Source: Shewanella baltica
Lineage (GTDB): Bacteria; Pseudomonadota; Gammaproteobacteria; Enterobacterales; Shewanellaceae
Length of the DNA stretch: 64,000 nt
Reading direction: 5' to 3'
NCBI RefSeq assembly: GCF_900456975.1
Contig: NZ_UGYM01000002.1
Span: forward strand, 3,720,001 to 3,784,000
Below, piece by piece: positions 1 through 9,170 of this stretch; within the stretch, counting starts at the first letter, position 1, and each line of letters starts with the position of its first letter. Under the pieces are notes generated by a model. That model had not been told where the DNA came from. It worked only from the letters and a program-made list of their open reading frames with translations, and ran no database searches. The position numbers and the translations under genes are program-made.

Positions 1-27
1 CAGTTAGCTAAAAAATGGATTCTAGAA

Positions 28-1764
28 TTATTTCTTTTCAGTCGCTTTAGAATTGGCAACTGAACCTATAACCAAACCTTGCTTATTCACATCGAAGCTC
101 ATTTGAACTCGCATGTTGTAATCTTTAAGCATTTTCATTTCTTCAGGGATTGGCTCGCCGCTCATTTCTAACAACGTCAGCATTGGAGTGAACATCTTGC
201 CGTAATCGGCAGATAAGCTATACATGCCATTCGCAGACAGTTTCTCGCCCGCTAATTTGTTTGCCAACGCCAGACCTTTATCACCGCTATACACCACTAA
301 ATGCTGACCTTTAATCGCGAGCATAGGCTTAACACCTAACTCAGGAGGCAACATCAATATGGGTGATAAGTCAGTGGCATCGCCGTTATCGGCTAATTGC
401 ACTTCGGCCAACATAGGGGCGAAAGGTTTCACCATATTGAACAACATAGACGGGTTTTCGGCGCTGAGGCTCACTAACGCATCTAAGCTTTCTAACTTAG
501 GCTCTTGATCTTGTGTGCTCATTTTAAAGTCGAGCAATGAAACGCTCATGCCTTTCACACCGTTCGCCATACCAGTGAACATGCCTAGCATAGCTGGGCT
601 CTGTTGGCTCAACTCAGCTTGCAACTCGGCCAGTGGCGCACAGGTCAATTGCGGCTTTTGCAGATCATCCCAAATAGCCGTTAATGAAGGTGCAACTTCG
701 TTGACATCTAAGCCTATGCCCATAGAGAAAATAGTGCTGTCGATATCCGCCAGATGTGCAGGAATAAAGCCACGCATCTTTTGCATTGCCGCAAGAATTG
801 GTTGATTCTTAGTTTCAACCACAAATGAGGCCGCCATATGGCTTTCTTTTTCTGTCACAGAAAACGCGGTTAAACCCGCAACCGTGCGCGGCCAATTAGC
901 CGCAATAGCGGTTAATTCGGTGCGACATTCTGGTGTTCTAATTTGAGCTAATGGATCTTCGCCAACGCTTTCATTAGCAAAAAACTTTGTCAATTGCTTG
1001 GATAACATATTGCTATCGGCTGAAGTCAACGCCTTTACAATTTCCACATGGTTGATAAAGCTGATGCTGTCATCTTTAAAACCATGGGTCTTAATAATAT
1101 CGTCTAATATGCCAGAAGCGGCCAATGAGTGCGGTGCCTTCTTAATACCGAATGCCATTTCTAATAACTCAGGCTCGGTAATTGAGGTGCTGAAAGTAAT
1201 CGTTAATATGCCATCTTTCTGGGCAAATAACAGTTCAGCTTTCTCAGTTGAAGTCTCATCCGATAATGCATAAGCGCGATAATCAACATCACCCACTTTA
1301 CGCATTTCGTGGGTCACACCACTGTCTTTTTCGGCTTTATCTAATACAGCCCAAAAAGCATCGACTTGATTAACGTCAATCTTTAATACAGGCAAAGCGC
1401 CTAACGTGTAGATATAAGGCTTAACTTCATCTGGAAAACCAAAGGTTTTCAACAGTAAGGCAGGCTCTTTAATGCCATCCATATACTGCTGATAAATGCT
1501 GACGAAGAACTTACCCATAGGGCTATCCAGCTCACCAAATTCGGCAAGCGCGTTACTTGGATATTGCTGGTAATTTCCAGAAATAGACTGTAAATACGCT
1601 TTTAACGGGAAGGGTTTTAGCTGACCCGAAAATATCGGCGTATCGGCAGGCACATAGTCGAGCAAAGGATTTGCAGAGGCACTAGAGCCAGTACCATTCT
1701 GCGTATACCAATAACCACCCGCACCAGCTGCAATAATTGCCGCGGCAATCACAATCTTTTTCAT
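28..1764 (-). CDS. Membrane-anchored protein of unknown function (578 aa)
   Basis: I do not recognise this family with certainty. The protein starts with a short basic stretch followed by an alanine/isoleucine-rich hydrophobic segment (residues 4-17), which fits an N-terminal membrane anchor or uncleaved signal, with the remaining roughly 550 residues outside the cytoplasm. The body is soluble-looking, without further membrane segments, and contains no metal-binding or nucleophile motif I can name. The pattern of alternating alpha/beta stretches and a 'YVPADTP' motif just after the anchor recalls the DUF3352-type envelope proteins, but this is only an impression. It stands alone: the next gene is about 260 bp away on the same strand. 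The ATG has only a weak ribosome-binding site (GGAG about ten bases upstream). Confidence 0.75.
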   Translation of the reverse strand: MKKIVIAAAIIAAGAGGYWYTQNGTGSSASANPLLDYVPADTPIFSGQLKPFPLKAYLQSISGNYQQYPSNALAEFGELDSPMGKFFVSIYQQYMDGIKEPALLLKTFGFPDEVKPYIYTLGALPVLKIDVNQVDAFWAVLDKAEKDSGVTHEMRKVGDVDYRAYALSDETSTEKAELLFAQKDGILTITFSTSITEPELLEMAFGIKKAPHSLAASGILDDIIKTHGFKDDSISFINHVEIVKALTSADSNMLSKQLTKFFANESVGEDPLAQIRTPECRTELTAIAANWPRTVAGLTAFSVTEKESHMAASFVVETKNQPILAAMQKMRGFIPAHLADIDSTIFSMGIGLDVNEVAPSLTAIWDDLQKPQLTCAPLAELQAELSQQSPAMLGMFTGMANGVKGMSVSLLDFKMSTQDQEPKLESLDALVSLSAENPSMLFNMVKPFAPMLAEVQLADNGDATDLSPILMLPPELGVKPMLAIKGQHLVVYSGDKGLALANKLAGEKLSANGMYSLSADYGKMFTPMLTLLEMSGEPIPEEMKMLKDYNMRVQMSFDVNKQGLVIGSVANSKATEKK

Positions 1765-2029
1765 TTAAGAAACTCCATTTAATGACAATTCAATTTTATG
1801 AAATCAATACCTAAAGTAATCCCTAGGTATTTGAATATTTATCCGCTCTTACATATCCCTTACGCAGATAATGCAAAATCAGAACCTTATTACTTTTAGT
1901 TTGGTCATGAAGACGAAGTAACGACCAAGGCTAACAAGGGCTAATCGCCCAGAAAATTTGGCGATAATTTAGCATTAAAACGCCTCTGATGCTAATTACG
2001 ACAGTATCGAAATCTAATCTTCACTAACC

Positions 2030-2746
2030 TTATTGAGGCCCTATAGTACGAAACCATCCCGTGACTGAAAATCTTGAATGCCTCGCAAAAGGCGCAACAT
2101 AAGAAACTGAATGTGGATGGTGCACGTCAAATAATGCCAAATTATTAAAAGTGGGAACCCAAGTGTCAGTAAGAACTCCTTGAGGTGTAAAAAATTGCAG
2201 TAAACCTCCCCAATCAGGATGCCACTCTGGTGTAAAACCAAAAACAAAAGCGACTTTACGTCCTTCGCTTTCCACTACATCATTATGTCTCGTTAAGAAA
2301 TTTCCCTGTATATAGCGACTGGCATGTAGTGAGGCATAGCAAATACCTTCAATACCAGTAATCGCTTGGATAAAGTTAAACATTTCAGGGCGGTTAATAA
2401 AACGATGTAACGAAGTAAGTAACTCAGGCGATGCTTTTCCGTCAAGGCCACCGACTAGATGACTACCATATAGAAACCCAATACCATTTGAAGCATTTTG
2501 TAATATTTTTTGCTGTAAATCCTTTTGGGTGGAGACAGGCAATTGGCGTATTTGTTGATCTGAAACTCTCATCGGCTTATTTTCAACAAACATTGCGTTA
2601 TCAAACATCACTTCACTCGCGAGTGTTTTGGCAATTATTGCAGCAGTATCATTCTTCCAAACTTGTTGAATGTTGATTTTTGCGTCTCTGGCATATTCTT
2701 CACGTAATAAAGCCATATCCCGCTCAAAATTAAACTCAAACATCAT
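2030..2746 (-). CDS. 2OG-Fe(II) dioxygenase, prolyl-hydroxylase-like
   Basis: Predicted non-heme iron, 2-oxoglutarate-dependent oxygenase of 238 residues. The iron-binding triad is visible as RHND (His and Asp of HxD, near residues 154-156) and a distal His in the 'HHPHSVSYV' segment near residue 211, followed by an Arg in 'RHSRFSVTGW' placed to bind the 2-oxoglutarate carboxylate. This is the arrangement of the prolyl 4-hydroxylase-like double-stranded beta-helix fold; family members hydroxylate protein or free amino-acid side chains. The substrate cannot be told from sequence. It stands alone between the unknown membrane protein and mtgA, all on the minus strand but widely spaced. Two adjacent ATG codons follow an AGGAAT site; either could be used. 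Confidence 0.85.
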   Translation of the reverse strand: MMFEFNFERDMALLREEYARDAKINIQQVWKNDTAAIIAKTLASEVMFDNAMFVENKPMRVSDQQIRQLPVSTQKDLQQKILQNASNGIGFLYGSHLVGGLDGKASPELLTSLHRFINRPEMFNFIQAITGIEGICYASLHASRYIQGNFLTRHNDVVESEGRKVAFVFGFTPEWHPDWGGLLQFFTPQGVLTDTWVPTFNNLALFDVHHPHSVSYVAPFARHSRFSVTGWFRTIGPQ

Positions 2747-2838
2747 TTATTCCTTGAACTATTCAAACACTCTACTTTTCAAGCTACGAATCAAATATGC
2801 CATCATTACAATTTAACAACAAAATCACAATCGTAATT

Positions 2839-3624
2839 TCATCCCGCTTCGTGGACTTTTTTAAGCGTGACGTCACCTAACTGGCGCATTTGTTTGCGGA
2901 TCCAAGCGGAACGCTGCTGCACATAGGACGACGGAGGTGACACTTTATAACGCCAAGGATTGGGTAAGATAGCTGCGAGTAATGAAGCCTCATATTGGGT
3001 TAGTTTTGCCGCAGACTTTCCAAAATAATGCTTTGATGCCGCTTCGGCGCCATAAATACCTGGGCCAAATTCAACGATATTTAAATACACTTCAAGGATG
3101 CGCGACTTATCCCAAGTCAGTTCCATCATTAAGGTAAACCAAGCTTCTAGTCCCTTACGAAAGAAACTGCGGCTAGACCACATAAACAGGTTTTTCGCCG
3201 CCTGCTGACTTAAGGTACTGGCTCCGCGAACTTTAGTGCCTTTCTGATTGTATTTCAGCGCCGAACTTATCGCGGCTAAATCGAATCCCGTATGCTCGGC
3301 AAAACGTTGATCTTCTGCGGCGATCACCGCCAATTGTAACTCAGGAGAAATGTGCGCTAAATCGCGCCACTGATGCATGACTTCCCCCATAGGTGCAGGT
3401 GGAAATAAGGCGCGCTCAATCCGCCAGGTCCACATGGGTGGATTAACGAATCTGAGTAGAATAACCAATAAGATTGAGCAAATTAATGCCCATACTAATC
3501 CCTTGAATAGCCAAGACAATAAACGACGAAAGCCACGCTTACGCCTCTGAGGAGCAGGACTACTCGACTTATTGGCACTAGGACGCCTGACATGATCTCG
3601 CATCGCATATAAAGGAGCCGTCAT
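2839..3624 (-). CDS. mtgA: Monofunctional biosynthetic peptidoglycan transglycosylase MtgA
   Basis: Family 51 glycosyltransferase that polymerises lipid II into glycan strands at the inner membrane, without a transpeptidase domain. At 261 residues it is the usual size of MtgA. A basic, low-complexity cytoplasmic N-terminus (residues 1-32) is followed by one membrane segment (about 36-62). The catalytic block contains 'AAEDQRF' with the essential Glu (near residue 104) and 'GASTLSQQ' with the conserved Gln pair, then 'YLNIVEFG' and '[10 protein letters not shown]', all hallmarks of the GT51 fold. No strong ribosome-binding site precedes the ATG at the 5' end; an internal ATG eight codons in is an alternative start. 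Monocistronic; a long gene-free stretch lies upstream. Confidence 0.95.
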   Translation of the reverse strand: MTAPLYAMRDHVRRPSANKSSSPAPQRRKRGFRRLLSWLFKGLVWALICSILLVILLRFVNPPMWTWRIERALFPPAPMGEVMHQWRDLAHISPELQLAVIAAEDQRFAEHTGFDLAAISSALKYNQKGTKVRGASTLSQQAAKNLFMWSSRSFFRKGLEAWFTLMMELTWDKSRILEVYLNIVEFGPGIYGAEAASKHYFGKSAAKLTQYEASLLAAILPNPWRYKVSPPSSYVQQRSAWIRKQMRQLGDVTLKKVHEAG

Positions 3625-4324
3625 TTACACCATCTCATCCGCGCACTCTCATCTCTCATTTATGATATCCAGTCAAGCCAATCCATTAGGCATTCTTTAC
3701 AACACCCAAGGCTTATTAGAAAACCGCCTAAAGCCTTAAGGGAGTTGCGGGTCGATCATGCTACGACATTGGAGGAAACACCAAGGATATCTTACTCGAG
3801 AATCAAAGATAGGCAGAGAAATAACCACAATAACAAATCACTATTGAAGATGGCGAGGACTTGACTTAACTTGACCTCGGCAGCTTTGACGACAGCTGAC
3901 CGAGGTAATGATGGCTGATTAACGAGGGCTAGCAAGTCAATCAAACTGCTTGATACTCGCAGCTGCGAGTCAGGTTTTCAACGCTTTCACTGCATCCAGT
4001 CGAATGATATCAATACACAGCAAACCCAGCCCATAAATACCGATATACAACCACTTAACCTCGGAAAAGACATGAATCATGTCAATTTCACAGTAAAATC
4101 CCTCAAAACCATCTACGGGAACTTCAAAATATAGTTCAGGCTCAACCAATGTGCATAACTCTGTGAGTAAAAATGTACAATATTTTTATCCTTTAAAGAG
4201 CCACTAACCCTAACCCTATGAATATCAATATATCTCAGTGAAATGACGCTTAAATGACATAGCTTCGCTTTCTCGTCAATCCAGAGTATTAAATTCAACC
4301 AAAGATAAGACCTTTCTTACCGAG
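3625..4324. other. Gene-free stretch between mtgA and the cys operon
   Basis: About 700 bp with no convincing gene. A 61-codon reading frame on the minus strand at 4113-4298 has no ribosome-binding site and no recognisable sequence, so I do not call it. The stretch holds an imperfect hairpin at 3875-3905 (CCTCGG/CCGAGG outer arms, CAGCT/AGCTG inner arms) and several TTGACTTAACTTGACC-like short repeats around 3861-3876. The promoter of mtgA probably lies in its left part. Confidence 0.5.
3875..3905. repeat. Imperfect inverted repeat in intergenic DNA
   Basis: CCTCGG-CAGCT pairs with AGCTG-A-CCGAGG around a short loop, giving a hairpin of about 11 pairs with one bulge. There is no T-run after it on either strand, so a terminator is unlikely. 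It lies in the middle of the gene-free stretch. Confidence 0.5.
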
Positions 4325-4355
4325 ATAAAAAACGCCCAATGGCAATTGAGGCGTT
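4325..4355 (-). terminator. Intrinsic terminator of the cysJIH operon
   Basis: Read on the minus strand, AACGCC pairs with GGCGTT and is followed by TTTTTATC, starting about 25 bases after the cysH stop codon. The position and T-run fit a rho-independent terminator. Confidence 0.75.
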
Positions 4356-4379
4356 TAATACTTTAAATCAATAAGATAA

Positions 4380-5162
4380 CTAGATATCGTAATGCAGACC
4401 ACACTCACGTTTCAGCCCATTAAAGCGAGTTTCTTCCTCTGTCATGCCTAATTCAAGTGGTTTACTCGAATGGGTATCACCAACAGAAACATAGCCTTGG
4501 TCCCAAAGTGGGTGGTACGGCAAGTCAAATTGAGTCAAATATAGGTGCACATCTTTATTCGACCACTCGATAATCGGCAGTAACTTAAAGCGAGTGCCAT
4601 GAATCGCCAGTATCGGCAGCGCCTCACGGGTGGTGGCTTGGCTACGTCTCAGCCCTGCAAACCAAGTACCAACGTCAAGCTCGGCTAAGGCGCGTTGCAT
4701 AGGCTCAACTTTGTTTAAACGGTTGTATTGCTCTAACCCGTCTAACCCTTGTTCCCACAACTTACCAAAGCGTGCCTCTTGCCATGCGGCTGTCATCGGC
4801 GCTTGATATACTTTTACATTCAGTGATAAACGCTGTGTCAGCTCATCGATAAACTGATAGGTTTCAGGGAACAAATACCCTGTATCCGTGAGGATAACCG
4901 GAATATTCGCCTGTGCCTGGCTCACCATATACAGCATCACTGCGGCTTGAATACCAAAACTTGACGACAGCGCATGATTACCGGGCAAATAAGTTAAGCC
5001 CCATAACACTCGCTCTTGTGCGCTCAATCCGGCTAAGAACTGATTTATGCGCTCAAGCTCTATCGTTTGCTCGGCCTTGGGCGCACTCAATAGCGCCGTT
5101 AACTCGGCCGTGCTGACCACAGTCGGCACTGTATCACTGTTTTCTTGTTGATGATCAACCAT
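4380..5162 (-). CDS. cysH: Phosphoadenosine phosphosulfate (PAPS) reductase CysH
   Basis: Reduces PAPS to sulfite with thioredoxin or glutaredoxin in assimilatory sulfate reduction. The sequence shows the PP-loop-type nucleotide fold ('[14 protein letters not shown]', '[14 protein letters not shown]'), the 'WFAGLRRSQ' substrate segment, and the C-terminal 'ECGLH' motif with the single catalytic Cys. The plant/Pseudomonas-type extra cysteine pairs for an iron-sulfur cluster are absent, so this is the PAPS-specific form. I chose the ATG at 5162 because AAGGA sits five bases upstream; this start overlaps the end of cysI by eight bases, implying translational coupling. A start seven codons further upstream is possible but lacks a site. 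Last gene of the cysJIH operon. Confidence 0.96.
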   Translation of the reverse strand: MVDHQQENSDTVPTVVSTAELTALLSAPKAEQTIELERINQFLAGLSAQERVLWGLTYLPGNHALSSSFGIQAAVMLYMVSQAQANIPVILTDTGYLFPETYQFIDELTQRLSLNVKVYQAPMTAAWQEARFGKLWEQGLDGLEQYNRLNKVEPMQRALAELDVGTWFAGLRRSQATTREALPILAIHGTRFKLLPIIEWSNKDVHLYLTQFDLPYHPLWDQGYVSVGDTHSSKPLELGMTEEETRFNGLKRECGLHYDI

Positions 5163-6852
5163 GAAAATCCTTAGCGGCATCAATAACCGCCTTCACAACG
5201 CCCACGCGGACGGTGAAGTTACCAAAGGTTTCGCCTGCATCACGCTCGACGGCGTAGCGGCCAAACAGGGTATCCAATTCGGCGAGAATTTCCGCCTCTT
5301 GGATATTTTCTCTGTGCATCTTGTTCAGACGAGTCCCTTCAAAGCTTGCGCCTAAGTACAAGTTGTAACGACCTGGCGCTTTACCCACAAGCCCAATTTC
5401 AGCGGCAAATGGACGTGCACAACCGTTTGGACAACCCGTCATCCGCACCACAATCGCTTGCTCACTGATGCCGTGTTTTGCCTGCAGCGCATCGATGTGA
5501 TCGATAAACTCAGGGAAGTAACGCTCGGCTTCCGCCATCGCTAATGGACACGTCGGCAAAGCCACACAGGCAATCGAATGACCGCGGGTTTGCGTCAACA
5601 CTTGGCCCAGTAAACCATGTTTGCGGGCTAAGCCTTCAATCGTGGCTTTATCTTCTGCCGCGACACCTGCGATGATCATGTTTTGATTCGAGGTCATGCG
5701 GAAATCGCCTTTGTGGATCTTAGCTATTTCACGCAGTCCCGTTTGCAGGGTTTGACCCGGTAAATCTTTAATGCGGCCGCTTTCGATAAATAAGGTTAAA
5801 TGCCATTTACCGTCAACGCCTTCGACCCAGCCATAACGATCGCCGCGATCGCCAATCACTACATCACGCTTAGGCTCAAACTTCACCCCAGCGCGCAGTT
5901 CGACTTCGGCTTTAAATTTCTCATAGCCATGGTCGACGATAGTGTATTTAAGGCGTGAACGTTTACGGTTAACACGATTACCCCAGTCGCGTTGCACTGT
6001 CATGACAGCTTCGGCAAACTTCATCACGTCTTCAGTTTTGATAAAACCAAAGTCATCTGCAAGACGTGGGAAAGTCTCCACCTCGCCATGGGTCGAGCCC
6101 ATGCCGCCGCCCGCCGTTAAGTTAAAGCCAACCAACTCGCCGTTTTCAGCAACCGCGATAAAGCCTAAATCGTTAGTGTAAACGTCAACATCGTTATCGG
6201 GAGGAACCGCAACCGCCATTTTGAACTTACGTGGCAGATAAGTTTTGCCATATACAGGTTCAACGGTTTCATCTTCGGTTGAGAGTAACTTTTCTTCATC
6301 TAACCAAATTTCGGCATAAGCACGCGTATGTGGCAGCAGATGATCAGACAGTTGTTTCGCCACCGCATAGGCTTGCTCGTGCAGTTTCGATTCCACCGGA
6401 TTAGGATTACACATCACGTTACGGTTAACGTCACCACAAGCGGCAATCGAATCCAGCGCTTCACGATCTAAGTCTTGAATAATGGTCTTCAAGTTACGCT
6501 TAGGAATACCGTGGTATTGGAAGGTTTGACGGGTCGTTAAACGTATGCTGTTTGAGCTGGTTAAGGTCGACGCAATTTTATCTACACCTAACCATTGCTG
6601 TGGAGAACAGATACCACCAGGCACACGAGCACGCAACATAAAGCTATATAGAGGCTCAAGTTTTTGCTCTTTACGTTCGTTACGTAAATCGCGATCATCC
6701 TGTTGATAGAAGCCGTGGAATTTGATCAACTGCTGATCGCCGTCACTGAAACTGCCGGTTACCGCAGAATCTAAGCCTTCTTTAATCGTACCGCGCAGGT
6801 AATCACTGTCGGTCTTTAGGTATTCGTTTAACGCTAACTTTTGCTCACTCAT
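5155..6852 (-). CDS. cysI: Sulfite reductase (NADPH) hemoprotein beta subunit CysI
   Basis: Catalyses six-electron reduction of sulfite to sulfide, using siroheme coupled to a 4Fe-4S cluster. At 565 residues it is of normal length. The cluster/siroheme ligands are visible near residues 427-433 ('CVALPTC') and 472-476 ('GCPNGCARP'); the two ferredoxin-like siroheme halves and the Arg-rich sulfite-binding pattern ('RLTTRQTFQ') are present. Start ATG is preceded by GAGG. It lies 100 bp after cysJ and overlaps cysH by eight bases, so the three genes form one operon for sulfate assimilation. Electrons arrive from NADPH through CysJ. Confidence 0.97.
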   Translation of the reverse strand: MSEQKLALNEYLKTDSDYLRGTIKEGLDSAVTGSFSDGDQQLIKFHGFYQQDDRDLRNERKEQKLEPLYSFMLRARVPGGICSPQQWLGVDKIASTLTSSNSIRLTTRQTFQYHGIPKRNLKTIIQDLDREALDSIAACGDVNRNVMCNPNPVESKLHEQAYAVAKQLSDHLLPHTRAYAEIWLDEEKLLSTEDETVEPVYGKTYLPRKFKMAVAVPPDNDVDVYTNDLGFIAVAENGELVGFNLTAGGGMGSTHGEVETFPRLADDFGFIKTEDVMKFAEAVMTVQRDWGNRVNRKRSRLKYTIVDHGYEKFKAEVELRAGVKFEPKRDVVIGDRGDRYGWVEGVDGKWHLTLFIESGRIKDLPGQTLQTGLREIAKIHKGDFRMTSNQNMIIAGVAAEDKATIEGLARKHGLLGQVLTQTRGHSIACVALPTCPLAMAEAERYFPEFIDHIDALQAKHGISEQAIVVRMTGCPNGCARPFAAEIGLVGKAPGRYNLYLGASFEGTRLNKMHRENIQEAEILAELDTLFGRYAVERDAGETFGNFTVRVGVVKAVIDAAKDFHG

Positions 6853-6951
6853 GGCAACTGCCTCTTCAAATTCGGTTCGCTGACTGCACAGGTCATCACG
6901 TGTGCAGCTTTGGCTATTTTTATGCGTTTCTTATATGCGCAACGGTTGAGA

Positions 6952-8751
6952 TTAATACACGTCTTTTTGGTAACGTTTATCGCTGCGCAGTGTTTCAAAG
7001 TAGGCTTCAGCCGCTTCGTTATTCAAACCACCGACTTCGACAGCCACCTCAATCAAGGCTTGGTGAACATCTTTGGCCATACGTTCAGCATCACCACAAA
7101 TGTACAGATGCGCGCCGTTTTGCAACCATTGCCACAGGGCTTGGCCTTGTTCTTTAATACGGTGCTGCACATAAACTTTATGGGCTTGATCGCGCGAGAA
7201 CGCCACGTCGATACGGCTTAAATCGCCATTTTTCAAATACTGTTGCCACTCAGTTTGATACAAGAAATCCTGCTCAAAGTGTGGATTGCCGAAGAATAAC
7301 CAGCTATCACCTTGAATACCTTGGGCCACGCGCTCCTGCATAAAGGCACGGAATGGCGCAACACCTGTGCCTGGGCCAACCATAATCACTGGCGTGTCTG
7401 GATTATCAGGTAAACGGAAATGCTTATTCGACTCAACATAAACCTTAACCTGAGTGCCTTCCTGCGCAGAGGCTAAGAAGTGTGACGCTCCGCCAAAACG
7501 GGCCGCGCCGTGACGCTCATCTTCCACTAACGCCACGGTTAAATGGACTTCGGTTTCCACTTCACTTTGGCTTGAGGCGATAGAGTAAAGTCTTGGGGTT
7601 AATGGGCGCAGTAACTCAAGCAATCTTGCCGCGCTTAACGTGACAGCGCTATTTGTTAACGGATACTGGGCGACTAAATCCGCAAATTGATGCTTAAGGA
7701 TAAAGTGACGCACTTGTTCTTTATCTTCGCTCAATGCCAGCAGTTTAGCGCTGCCGCTCAGTTCGGCCCACGCTTTGACTAATCCAGGATACAACTGAGT
7801 CAGCTCTTTCTTCTCAAGCAAAGCTTGCTTAAGGGTCAAAGATTCTGTGCCTAGGGTCACTAACTCATCGGCGGCCAACGACAGACCCACGAGGACTTCA
7901 TCGACTAACACTTCATTATTGCTAAACCACACACCGAGGGCATCGCCCGCTTGATAGCTTAAGCCTGAGTCGCCAAGGTCAATTTCAACGTGGCGCACAT
8001 CTCGGTCTGAACCGCGGCCGGTAATTTTTTGGCTCGCTAGCACTTCAGCGCTATAGGGGTTTTGCTTAGTAAACTCGCTTTCGCCAATCGTTTTAGCGGT
8101 ACCGATAGATACCACACTGGCGGACGAGGTTTCGATAAGCGGCTTAACGGCCTCTAATACATCGGCGTGCCACTGACCGGCGGCAGCTTCATAGTCCACA
8201 TCACATTCAACCAAAGGTAACAATGACTTAGCACCCAGTAGCGCTAAACGAGTACTAAAGTCTTTACCGGTTTGGCAGAAGAATTCATAACTTGAATCCC
8301 CCAGCGCAAGTACTGAGTAATGTAGATTGTCTAACTTAGGCGCACGTTTCGATGCTAAAAACTTATGTAATTCAATCGCGTCATCCGGCGCTTCACCTTC
8401 ACCATGGGTGCTGACAACCAGCAAGAGCACAGTTTCTTGTTTCAGTTGGCGAACATTGTATTCGCCCATTGAAGCCAGATTGACCGCATAACCTTGCGCC
8501 TGTGCTTTATCGGCGAGCGCTTTGGCGACACCACGGCCATTACCCGTTTGACTGCCATAAAGAATCGTCACTGTTTGAGCAGTTTGCGCTTCGGTGGCGG
8601 GAGCTAGTTGGCCAGCATTGGCGGTGGCAGCAAGATAGCCACTCACCCAAGCCAGTTGCACAGCACTTAACTCAGAAGTGAGTTGTTTTAGCTTCTCGAC
8701 TTGTCCTTGAGACAATGGCGAAGCCAGCGATGAAAGTTCTTTTAACAACAT
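6952..8751 (-). CDS. cysJ: Sulfite reductase (NADPH) flavoprotein alpha subunit CysJ
   Basis: Flavoprotein that passes electrons from NADPH through FAD and FMN to CysI. The 599 residues hold, in order, a flavodoxin-like FMN domain (about 60-205, 'YGSQTGNGRG'), a connecting domain, the FAD site ('RLYSIASS', near 390) and the NADPH-binding ferredoxin reductase domain ('GPGTGVAPFRAFM', near 460, and the C-terminal 'RYQKDVY' ending typical of CysJ). First gene of the operon. The 5' region shared with pntA carries a palindrome of the kind bound by LysR-type regulators such as CysB (see 8831-8848). The ribosome-binding site before the ATG is weak. Confidence 0.97.
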   Translation of the reverse strand: MLLKELSSLASPLSQGQVEKLKQLTSELSAVQLAWVSGYLAATANAGQLAPATEAQTAQTVTILYGSQTGNGRGVAKALADKAQAQGYAVNLASMGEYNVRQLKQETVLLLVVSTHGEGEAPDDAIELHKFLASKRAPKLDNLHYSVLALGDSSYEFFCQTGKDFSTRLALLGAKSLLPLVECDVDYEAAAGQWHADVLEAVKPLIETSSASVVSIGTAKTIGESEFTKQNPYSAEVLASQKITGRGSDRDVRHVEIDLGDSGLSYQAGDALGVWFSNNEVLVDEVLVGLSLAADELVTLGTESLTLKQALLEKKELTQLYPGLVKAWAELSGSAKLLALSEDKEQVRHFILKHQFADLVAQYPLTNSAVTLSAARLLELLRPLTPRLYSIASSQSEVETEVHLTVALVEDERHGAARFGGASHFLASAQEGTQVKVYVESNKHFRLPDNPDTPVIMVGPGTGVAPFRAFMQERVAQGIQGDSWLFFGNPHFEQDFLYQTEWQQYLKNGDLSRIDVAFSRDQAHKVYVQHRIKEQGQALWQWLQNGAHLYICGDAERMAKDVHQALIEVAVEVGGLNNEAAEAYFETLRSDKRYQKDVY

Positions 8752-8830
8752 GAGACGGCCCTATGACAGTGTAATGTCCACAAGCTTATCGCGGTTTAAG
8801 AAAAGCAAAAAAGAATAAAATCGGATTTTT

Positions 8831-8848
8831 AATTCCATTTTGGAATAT
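8831..8848. promoter_or_regulatory. Palindrome, candidate CysB-type operator
   Basis: ATTCCA-TTT-TGGAAT, perfect six-base arms within an AT-rich context, about 85 bp upstream of the cysJ start. CysB sites in enterobacteria contain ATTCC/GGAAT half-sites, and the T-N11-A pattern of LysR-type operators is present. Assignment to CysB is inference. Confidence 0.45.
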
Positions 8849-8984
8849 ACAAAGTGCAAAATTTAAGCTACAAAAGTGTGCACTGGTTAAAAGTTTTTGA
8901 TCCGACCAGTGCAGAAACGGCCTGCTTGAGAAATATGCACTTGTGCCAAGCTAAAGTATTGCCACAATGGTCATGAGCCTGTCG

Positions 8985-9000
8985 AACAGAAATTTCTGTT
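8985..9000. promoter_or_regulatory. 16-bp perfect palindrome upstream of pntA
   Basis: AACAGAAATTTCTGTT is fully self-complementary over 16 bases and lies 171 bp before the pntA start codon. It could be an operator or a small hairpin in a long leader; the regulator is unknown. Confidence 0.35.
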
Positions 9001-9170
9001 GCCCACAGAATAGTTTGTTTTTAAAACAAAAAGTGTCCATCCTAGATTGAATGCCCGAACTGACTCGAATCACCAGCCGAGTAATCGCTGGCGATGACAG
9101 ATTTTGCAGTTGAGTACGATGAAGGAAGCACAGCAGGCGGAACGATTATATAAACCATCAGGGAGTAGTC

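Larger units (their letters stand above)
8752..9170. promoter_or_regulatory. Divergent control region of cysJIH and pntAB
   Basis: A 419-bp non-coding stretch between two divergently read operons. It is AT-rich on the cysJ side and contains two clean palindromes (8831-8848 and 8985-9000). Both operons must start transcription here. I see no small gene in it. Confidence 0.7.

Noticed and set aside
4113..4298. 61-codon minus-strand reading frame in the mtgA-cysH gap
   Set aside because: No ribosome-binding site, composition like non-coding DNA and no recognisable family.
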